This document shows positions 46,975 to 57,400 of a DNA stretch of 64,000 nt, in pieces. Both the position numbers and the translations under genes were made by a program. The stretch is from the NCBI GenBank assembly GCA_033675265.1, contig JAUJYZ010000497.1, forward strand, positions 124,001-188,000, given 5' to 3'. The stretch comes from Actinostola sp. cb2023. Taxonomy: Eukaryota; Cnidaria; Anthozoa; Actiniaria; Actinostolidae. The notes beneath the pieces were generated by a model that was given only the letters and a program-made list of their open reading frames with translations, searched no databases and was not told where the DNA came from. The first letter of the stretch is position 1; every line of letters begins with the position of its first letter.

Positions 46975-47357
46975 ATCTCTCTCTCTCTCTTTTTTCCCCT
47001 CTCTCTTTTCCTCTCCTCTCTTCCCCCCTCTCTCTCTCTTTCTTTTACCTCTCTCTCTCTCTCTCTTTCTTTTCCTCTCCTCTCTTCCTCTCCTCTCTCT
47101 TTCTTTTCCCTCTCTCTTTTCTCCTCCTCTCCTCTCTTCCCCTCTCTCTCGCTTTCTTTTCCCTCTCTTTTCTCCTCCTCTCCTCTCTTCCCCTCTCTCT
47201 CGCTTTCTTTTCCCTCTCTCTCTCTTTTCCCTTTCTCTCTTTTCCCCTCCTCTCTCTCCCCCCCCCCCCCCCCCCCCCCCCTTCTCTTTTCCCTCTCTCT
47301 CTTTTCCCCTCTTTCTCCTTTCTTCTTTTTCTCCTTTCCCCCTCTCTTTTCCTTTCT
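46975..47357. repeat. CT-rich polypyrimidine tract
   Basis: Nearly pure C/T for about 380 bp (CTCTCTCTTTTCCC-type units), with a C-run near 47268-47281. On the minus strand it is polypurine. The frames across it are artefacts. Confidence 0.95.
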
Positions 47358-47904
47358 AGGGCTAACACTCAGAAGAATATTTATGGGTAATTTATACTAA
47401 TTCAACTTTCCGTCATTTTCTATCTTTTCAGTCTGAAAGTAACTCAATCTTGGGATACCTGTGCTATGCTATGAAGAAGAGAGACTCGAACTAGACCAAA
47501 CTTGTACTTCTTGTACACAGTTCTTATTTGTCGGTCCTCTCTCTGCCACAGGAAGTCCATACAAGATCACATTATGTACAGGTATTTTATGATCGAATAA
47601 AACTATTGTGTTTTCTATTTTTGATGTTAATATTTACATGAGTATGCATCTGGAGATAAAGTGTTTGAGATCCAAGGCTTTACTTAGAATTTACACTCTA
47701 GTTCTTGATCTGATCGGCTTTTCTTTCCTTGTCCTTGATAAAAAGAACCAAAATAATATTAAATTTAATAATAAACAAATAAATTAATACATATAATTAA
47801 TTAATTAATAATAAATAAATAAATAAATAATAAATAAATTTAATTTAGGTATCCAAAATATAATGCTTCCCCCAGTTGTCAGGGGCATAGCCAGGATTGT
47901 CCAT

Positions 47905-47972
<68 letters not shown>
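47905..47972. repeat. G68 homopolymer downstream of stomatin stop
   Basis: Sixty-eight consecutive G on the plus strand, C68 in the sense of stomatin. It lies 70 bp past the stop codon, so probably in its 3' UTR. It is preceded by AGGGGCATAGCCAGGATTG, which looks like a MITE terminus. Confidence 0.85.
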
Positions 47973-47973
<1 letters not shown>

Positions 47974-48042
47974 TCGTTGGGGATGGGTCACTCCATATCG
48001 TTCACCACCAAATCCCCCCCTCTCCTCCTCAAACGTATAAAT

Positions 48043-48492
48043 TTAGAGTAGAGCCAGGGGAAGGGGGAGGGTCTCAGGCACCCAGGTTGTGGTTGGTGTC
48101 GGTGCAGATTGATTATTTGGTGTCAGCAAACGTCTTACACAAGAGCCTATAACCCATACATGTGCAAAATGGTGTGCTATATTTCTGGATGCAAACAATA
48201 GGTTAATTGGCTCAATTTCAAGCTGTGATGGATCAACACTATACAATTTTGTAAGAACACCAGGCAAGAGAGGGATGGGGGTATTATTGTTATTCAAATT
48301 ACTTTTCTCTGGAATTAGTCCCGATAGGAAATTAATTGGCAAAGGAAACAGAATAGTAGAACTTTTCTCAGCAGAGATGGTGGTCAGTGTCTGGAGGTAA
48401 CGGAGCTGGAGAGCTTGTGGGTTTTCAGCAATGATGTCTGCAGCCTCTTTGAGTGAGCGAGAGGCATTCATTTCACCTTCAGCAGCGATCAC
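48043..48492 (-). CDS. STOM: stomatin last exon with extended C-terminal tail
   Basis: Minus strand: acceptor AATTTGTAG at 48493, then [20 protein letters not shown], the [20 protein letters not shown] segment and [12 protein letters not shown]. About 90 further residues (Asn run, [15 protein letters not shown], then a Pro/Thr-rich end) lead to TAA at 48043-48045. The first half is unmistakable stomatin. The tail is not recognised and may be lineage-specific or partly bypassed by alternative splicing. Confidence 0.93.
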   Translation of the reverse strand: MIAAEGEMNASRSLKEAADIIAENPQALQLRYLQTLTTISAEKSSTILFPLPINFLSGLIPEKSNLNNNNTPIPLLPGVLTKLYSVDPSQLEIEPINLLFASRNIAHHFAHVWVIGSCVRRLLTPNNQSAPTPTTTWVPETLPLPLALL

Positions 48493-51400
48493 CTACAAAT
48501 TCACATAAAGTAATAGATCAAAATGTTGCTCAAAGATAAAGTCCACAAAGTCTTGTCAACCTTGTGGACATGTCAGAACATGCATTGTTATTTGTTATAC
48601 AAGGAATAAGATTAAATTAGCCACTACCAAATCGAGCATGGGACTGGGAATGAGTTTATTAGAATTAATGCAATTACGAAATTAAGTTCATGACGTGAAA
48701 GAGCATGTTGAAATTAACATCTGTGCAAAGTTTGATGTGAATTGAGCTAATTCTGTCGGAATTATAAAATTTTGAAATTGTGTTGTCCAGCCAAAATTTT
48801 ACAGTGAATGTATGGTTTGGATGGACAACGTCAAAAAATTACAGAGTTTGTATGGGAAAATAGACATATTTGATGCCCTCTAGCATCGTCAATATCTAGC
48901 CGAAGTTCACCAAACTTTGCAGACAAGCTAAGTTTGATCTGCTCTCTCAGAAAATTATGCCCAATTTTGCTAGTTTCAAATTGAATTAGTTTTACGGACT
49001 TGGTCCCAGTCCCCTGCTCGTTTTGGTATTGGCTAATTGTATCTGTAGTGTCTTTGTCAAACCTTTGCTCTAGCCTCACGAGTAGCCTCTGCTTCAGCTG
49101 CCATGGCTCTCTGCAACTGTTGTGGTAAGCGTACATCTTTACTGTAGGCAATTAAAAAAAATTGTTGAGAAAATGTTTCATGAAATTTCCATTTTGTTAG
49201 GTTCACTTCCTACATTCATTACTGTGTACTTACACTTCAACTCTCTCAACTTTGACTCCCCATGGTTCTGTTGCATCATCAAGGGATGCCTAGAAATAAA
49301 ATTTACATTTCAATAATGTACATACATACAAACACCATGTATAATGATGCACTCTGATAATGATGGTGGTGGTGATGATGATGACATGTATAATAGGGCC
49401 ATTTATACGAGACCAAATAAGCCGCGGCTTACATAAGACGCGGCTTACTTAAGATGCAAACTAACCCATTTATACGAGCGATTCTGTCCGTAGCTTATGC
49501 TAGATGCGGCTGATATAAGACGCGAACGAAGTTTTTGTATCATTTATATGCGTGCTTCACGTATTATGTAAGCCGCGTCTTATTTGGTCTCGTATAAATG
49601 GCCCTAATGATGCACTCTGATAATGATGATGGTGGTGATGATGATGACATGTATAATGATGCACTCTGATAATGATGACATGTATAATGATGCACTCTGA
49701 TAATGATGGTGGTGGTGATGATGATGACATGTATAATGATGCACTCTGATAATGATGACATGTATAATGATGCACTCTGATAATGATGGTGGTGGTGATG
49801 ATGATGACATGTATAATGATGCACTCTGATAATGATGACATGTATAATGATGCACTCTGATAATGATGGTGGTGGTGGTGATGATAACATGTATAATGAT
49901 GCACTCTGATAATGATGACATGTATAATGATGCACTCTGATAATGATGATGGTGGTGATAATGATGACATGTATAATGATGCACTCTGATAATGATGACA
50001 TGTATAATGATGCACTCTGATAATGATGGTGGTGGTGATGATGATGACATGTATAATGATGCACTCTGATAATGATGTTGGTGGTGATGATGATGACATG
50101 TATAATGATGCACTCTGATAATGATGACATGTATAATGATGCACTCTGATAATGATGACATGTATAATGATGCACTCTGATAATGATGATGGTGGTGATG
50201 ATGATGACATGTATAATGATGCACTCTGATAATGATGTTGGTGGTGATGATGATGACATGTATAATGATGCACTCTGATAATGATGTTGGTGGTGATGAT
50301 GATGACATGTATAATGATGCACTCTGATAATGATGACATGTATAATGATGCACTCTGATAATGATGATGGTGGTGGTGATGATGACATGTATAATGATGC
50401 ACTCTGATAATGATGACATGTATAATGATGCACTCTGATAATGATGATGGTGGTGATGCTGATCGATGATAATGGGTGTGTTGATGATGATGATGATAAT
50501 GGGTGTGTTGATGATGATGATGATAATGGTTGTGTCGATGATTATGATGATGCAGGGCCGTAGCCGCCAGTACGGTTGGTCCGGTTTAAACTGGACCACT
50601 TTTCGAATCAAACAGTTTCTATTTATTTACATTTTTAATTATTCAGATATTTTTTATGAAAAACAAAGTTTGAAAACCGGGCCACTCAAAAACTAACCGG
50701 ACCACTGAAAAACTGGCAGCTACAGCCCTGCGATGATAACTGTGTCAATGATGATGATAATGATGATCGTTGTGTCAGATTATGTTGATGACAATGAAGA
50801 TAATGGTCGTCTCAATGATGATAATACTAATTAATGATGATGCTGCTGCTGATGATGATGTTTGATGATGACAAGTAACATTCTTGAAAACATTGTTGAT
50901 AACAATTAGCAATATTATTATTGGACGAGGTTGTGCAAAATATCGTGATTTGTCAGTGGCGAGCAGATTAATTATTTGCTGATGCCGAAGACAGAGGCAA
51001 ATAATTAATCTGCGAGACTGACAAAATCACGATATTTTGCAAAAACCGAGTTCAATAATTTATTGCTTTATCATTCACATTATTTTCTCTCAACTAAGCA
51101 ACAACTCTGGAAAAAATCGAGCTGCCATTGTCGAGGAGAACGAAAGCACTTATTCGTAGGAAGTTATCTGCAGTGACGTAGTCGTCTCTCGACCAATGAA
51201 AATCACGTAGAAAATAATGTGAATGATAACAATAAATTATTTGTATGACAGTGACAATAATACCATAAACACCAAAAGATAACCTGGCCACAGTCACACA
51301 TACATGTAAGCTGCAACCCACATTTGGGTACTGAAATTTTGGAAAACGTTTTTTGCACAAGAAAGCTGCAGATTTTGTTTCATCAAATATATATATATAT

Positions 51401-54400
51401 ATATTCTTTAACATTTAATTAATGTCTGTTTTCACCCAACTAGTCTAGATGTAGACACTTGTAGCTATCCATGTTATAACGATTTATCTTCATACTAAAG
51501 CTTAAATAATGTTCAATGTTTTGTTGCACCCTGTCGGCATTTTGTTTCATGTGTCTCGATCTGCACCAGTCTGGTGTGCAACAAAATGGTTGCACATTTG
51601 CTAACGATCAAGAATTCAGGACTGCACACGTTGTAAGCAGCACCTTCAATTTTTAAAGTGCAACTATATTAAAGGAGCACTCTCACAGGTAATGCATTGC
51701 GCGCCTTGAACCCCTCGACGCCATTTTCGTATGATACGAAAATGGCGGATTTCTACTTACCACACGAGAAGGAAGAGATTCTCTGGAGAACTCCGGACTT
51801 GCCATTGCTGATCCGTATCGGAATTCGAAAGGCGAACTTTTCACGTGTACTTTTCACGTGCGTTCTTGTCAAATCTAAGTAGTATCCCGTATGTAAACAA
51901 TAACACGGCGCGCAATGCATTACCTGTGAGAGTGCTCCTTTAAGTAGCGTTCCGAGTAAGAACGATAGCAAAAGACAATAGACTGCGGCATTGAGCTCGC
52001 CTCACACACGAATTTGCTTGAATATGTGTAACATGCTGTCTCAGATACCAACTATTAAAGTTACAAGGAGAAAATAGAGGAAACTGTGTGCAGTTGCGCC
52101 ATTTTTACTGTGAAAACTGAAGGAGAGCACTATGCAGCCAATAGAAAAGATGGAAGACAATGGATATTTGAATCACAAATTTGAGAACTTTCCTCACACA
52201 CAATTTTCTTTAAAATCAAACCAAAGTTAGTTTGATTAAAAGTGAATTAAATTCTCAAAAGTTATCTAATGGAAATGTATTCCTTGGTTGGGTTTCTATT
52301 GAATTTATGAGTATGAACCAATGAAATTGCAAGAAAGAAGAATGGAAAATTAACACCTTTTACATTCCTATGCCGTTCATGCTATCGTTCTTACATGGAA
52401 CGCTACTTAACCTATGTTAGATTGTTTTAAAAATCTATTCAATATAAGCTGAATAGTTGGTGGGTTCAGTATTTTGTGATTTGAACTTTGCGTTTATGAG
52501 TTATAGAGGTTTGAAATCTCAATATGCAAATTTGATGACGTCTACTAAGGAATCATTTATTATACAAAAACGCCCTTGTGCTGATTATTGACATTTGAAA
52601 ACTTACAGAATATTTTCACAGTCTTTATGATATTTGAAAGGTGTGGCTGTCCAACCACATGTAGCCCAAGCTGTGTATCAGTACATTATTATAAGAGAAT
52701 GTATGTGGATAATGTCAATAAAATCAATAAAATAATAAAGTTAGCCCTTTTTATACGGGTCAGAGAAGGGCTAATTTTAAAATGGCTATAACTCGCTCAA
52801 TTCTCATCCAAATTATTTCAAATCTTCACAGGCAATAAAGGAATAATTGAAGGGGTCCCTGCAAGAACGGAGTAAGTGACTTGTGATCAGAACCCAAATT
52901 CTCCTCTGAAATTCAAAGAATCTCGCGGAGAATTTAGATTTTGATCAGAGATCACTTACGTTGTTCTTGCAGGGAGCCCAGACAACTTTATAGAGGATTT
53001 CATTTTAACTTTATTATTTTATTGATTTTATTGACATTATCCACATACATTCTCTTATAATAATGTACTGATACACAGCTTGGGCTACCTGTGGTCCAAC
53101 TGGTGTTCATGGTAATCGAATAATACACCTTCATATACTATACCTGCATGATGAAACTGATGTTGTCTCGCTCTGACAAAATCTCGCTAAGGCTCTTCGT
53201 ACCCAAGACATTCCTGAGAGTGGTCTGAGCCAGAAGGCGTGTAGAGCGGTTGGCATCCACTACGTTAGTGATGGACATTGTTGCATTGTGGATTCTAAAG
53301 TAGACCACAGCATCAACAGCAACTGTCACACTATCTCTGGTCAGTATCTATAATACGTAGAAATAACTGGTCAGCCCATATTTAATTATGAAAAATCCAA
53401 GATTAAATAAAAGTAATTTACATGTGGAGAAATAAGGAATCACAGATTGTAGAAAGTTCAGTGGCGGATTTAGGGTGTGGTGAAGGAGGCGCACACTCCC
53501 CCCCCCCCTTTGGAAATTCGAGTATCTTTTTTGCCAAAAAATTATTAACATACTAGTAAATTTTGGCGGAAACCAATGTCCAACCAGAACGTGCCCCCCC
53601 CCCCCCCCCCCCCCCCCCCTCGCAAAATCTCTGGATCCGCCCCTGAAGTTATTGATACAAGTCCTACCTCTTGTGGAGGAACATCGAATGACACAACCCT
53701 AAGGTCCACTTTTCTGTAGGTGTCAATACAAGGGAGGATGAAGAATATACCTGTAGATCAATACCCGAGATTGTCAAGAATAAAAGGTTGAATTTAACAA
53801 AATATTACTGAATGTCATTCTCCAGTTTCGAGTTGTGTAGAGATGACCGCTGTCCTTGACAAAAGATGCATTTAATTACTACAGGGTGATAGCCTCGATC
53901 CAGAGAACAGTCCGTGCAATTCAAAAATATTTCTATTGTTTCATGTCAACATTTTTTCATGTTCTTATATTGATATTTGAATTGAATAATTTACACTGAC
54001 TCAAGGCTAACTCTGTACAAATGTGTCTGTTAAGTACAGCGGTACACATGTATCTGTGAACTCGAAAAGGGACTATTGACTAGTTATTATTCAAACTTCA
54101 TACACTGTACTAAATTGTGGCTTCTGATTGGCTAAAATCGATCACGTGATCATGTGTCATCTGATGATAACGCACGACCGTGCGTCTGTCACAGTTTTAC
54201 GCACGGTGCAGCGGTGTCATGGCGGCTGTTGATCCTGACAGACAGGTTTAACCAACTAGCTAAAGAAGAAATAGACGAAATAATAGCAGGTGCTCAGCCT
54301 AAAACGACTGTTTGTCAAACTCGTTGTGGAGTTTCAGTGACGAAAGGTAAAAAATGAACCTAATTATTATTCAAAACAAGCACTTTTTGCCGTCGGTCTC

Positions 54401-57400
54401 GGCTGTCAGTCTGTTCTTGTTCGTTGAGTGAAGAAGCTCAGAGCTTAAAATGATGAATGAAACTTGCCTTGTTATGACTTAAAAACAAAAGATAAATGCT
54501 TTATTCGTGTTTTCTTTGTAGAATGGTTGCAATTGGAGTGGTTGTAGAGGAGATATCCAGCAGAAGCATTGGAAGATCTAATTAAATATATTTTTGCTTT
54601 ATTTACCGTGATTAAAATTATATTTTGAACATTTTACAACTGCAGTGTATTCAGTTTGAATAATAAATGGGTTAGAGACTTCTAGTTCGTGCTTTACCGG
54701 CAAATAGACGCACTTGCTGGCTGTAGAATGAACTCGAAATTCTTCATACTGCACTCGGCTATGCCTCGAGCAGTATTTGAATTCTCGTTCAATCTACAGT
54801 CAGCGCATGCGTCTATTTGCCGGTAAAGCACTCACATCAGTCTCTAACCCTTAATTAATCTACATGTAGGAGAGTGCCCTCAAAGAACTACCAAAATCTA
54901 GCCCTGCATGCTCTACATGTAAGCCAAACTTCAAATCTTACCACCATTTGCTTTGCTACTCAACCACCTGAAAGTTGGGTCTTGTAGTTTGCAAATAGAC
55001 TTGAGACATCAAAGATGCCACTTGCTGTTTATGATTGACATATGACTCTTTCAAACTTACCAGTCACAATTTTCGCCTTGGGTGTTGGTAAAGTACATGT
55101 AATGCAAAGAGTGCTAACGACAGACCTGAAAACCCTCACAATTAACATACATTCATACATTTCTATGTCAAAATTAAAACTCAAAAGTGTTGACAGTCGG
55201 TTTTATCGTTGAAACTACTATTTTTATTGGCACTGAAATTGGACAATACACTGAATCGAAATATGGCATCCAATTTGAACTGCCATTGATTGTTCTGGAC
55301 TGACTAACCTCGTGTTCACGTGGAAACACAAAAGCGTTTTCACATGAATGAGAGGCTAGTCAGTCCAGAACAATAGTTATTCAAATTGGTCGCCATATTT
55401 TAATTCGGTGTATATAGCTAATTGCATAATCATTGTCAGGTCGAAAATCATGAAAGCTATGACCAAAAGGATTTCTGGGAAATTAAAACGCTCAAATAAC
55501 ACTGTCAAATCATTGACCTTTTTATGAAGACTTGTAGGATCTTAGTTAAATAGCTCATATACCTTCAAAACTATGAGAACATTGAATATATCTGTATGTA
55601 ATGTAGCTCATGAACTGATTTCCCATCCATCCTTGCGTCTCAGCTTCTATGATTTATGATTTTCGACCCGACAACGATTATGCAATTAGCTATATACTGC
55701 TAGAGAACAAAAGTATGCAGCAAATTTATATATTGACATGCTTCACAACTATGCTTTAGTGTCAGAATACCCTGCCAATCACTTTGCACTTTTAGTAAAT
55801 AAACACTAGTGTCATCATCAACCTTGAAGTTTATGAGCTGCACACTCAAGATGCTTTGCGCACATGCATCTGCCATTATCATTGTCATGGAAATTCAAAA
55901 AGTTTTGATCATACTGTTGCAAACTTCACAAGGGTTACAACATGTACATCAATGTACATGTATGTATAAGCATCATATATAATATTATGTCACAACATTT
56001 AAAGTTGTGCATAGTTAGCAAATGCAAAATTACTAGGCCTATGGTACCTAGGATGTGAGGAAAAATCAAAATAATGCTGGATTTTTTGGCGAATTATGCT
56101 GGATTTTTTGGTGAATTATGCAGGAAATTATGCGGGATGACGCTAAAAATGTAAACACAGAGAGTTTTTTTCTATTCCAAATTGTGATTCGTCACTTAGG
56201 AAACCTTGTCTCTAGATTTTCCACCAATAATGAGGCTGCATGTTCTATCGAAATTTAGACAATGATCAGGCCTCCATGGTTTTCAACATGCTCAATGTTG
56301 CTCAATGTTCGACAATTTAGGAAGGAAATCTACTGTTAACTTTGGATAAATTGGGTAAAAATCTTTGAGAAATAGCGAAAATAGTAGACTGATTCCATAA
56401 GTCACTGTTTACACTCTTTTTAGATACGGTACCTTATTGGTACTTAATTTTGCGCATACTTAATTTTGCAATTTTGTTAATTAAGAAAGCATTTCGCGAG
56501 GCTTTATTTTCATGATTTCGATAAGAGAAAATGAAAAAAGAGCATTAAATTTCGCGAAATCGGTGTCAACAATATTTATTTTTTCTAAAAAAACAAAAAA
56601 CAAACTTATTTCTATACAAACAGGAACAAGATGACAGTCAACTAGACTAACTAGACGTTATAAACTTGCAGCTAAAACAAACAAAAACGTTTACGCTATA
56701 CGGTTGCTCAGTTGCAATAGTCAGAATGGTATAGATTATGTTGTTGAATAAGTCGTTTAAAAAAAACAATTTCGTATTAAATAACGTTTATTGTTCATGT
56801 TGATTAAATGGTTTCGATATGTATTTTTTTCTCTGGGTATTATATTTTGCGTGTCTAAAGTCTGCGAGCCTTTTTTTTGCGAGGCTTTAATTTTGCAATT
56901 TTTATTAAATTGCAAAAATCATGAACTTAAAGCCTCGCGAAATTAAGTACGAATAAGGTAGGTGGTCGCTCAACATAAGGATCAACAGAGAGCGAATTGG
57001 GACCGACTTATGGAATCAGTCTAGTGAAAAGAGATACCTGTTTTATGATTTTCTAGAAATGTTTCCAAATTATGTGGGAATTGCCTGATTATGCGCAGAA
57101 AGCCAATCACAAACTTACATTGTACGTACATGTTGTCAGAGTGAAACAAAATTCACATAAAATAATATTGTTAATAAAAATGATCATAAAGGTTCTTTAC
57201 CTGGACCTTTAGCTCCACCCGGAATCAGCCGACCCAACCTAAATATGACAGCTCTTTCATATTCTTGAACAATCTGGTGAATATTTTAAAATTCAGGATA
57301 AATTTATAAGTACAGTAGATATTAAATATAATGGTCAATAACCTACATATAAAGCTTAAGGTTTGATTTAGACTGGGATGCTTTTATCCACCTATAGCTA

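Noticed and set aside
46941..47390. 149-codon Ser/Leu/Phe frame and its reverse Glu/Arg/Lys frame
   Set aside because: Polypyrimidine/polypurine tract; low-complexity artefact.
48831..49151. 106-codon minus-strand frame overlapping a stomatin exon
   Set aside because: Shadow frame of exon 49063-49141 running into MITE family B; the stomatin frame is the conserved one.
49557..50611. Three overlapping reverse-strand frames of 281-335 codons
   Set aside because: They are pure minisatellite translation (HHYTCHH / YQSASLYM repeats) in all three frames, inside a stomatin intron.
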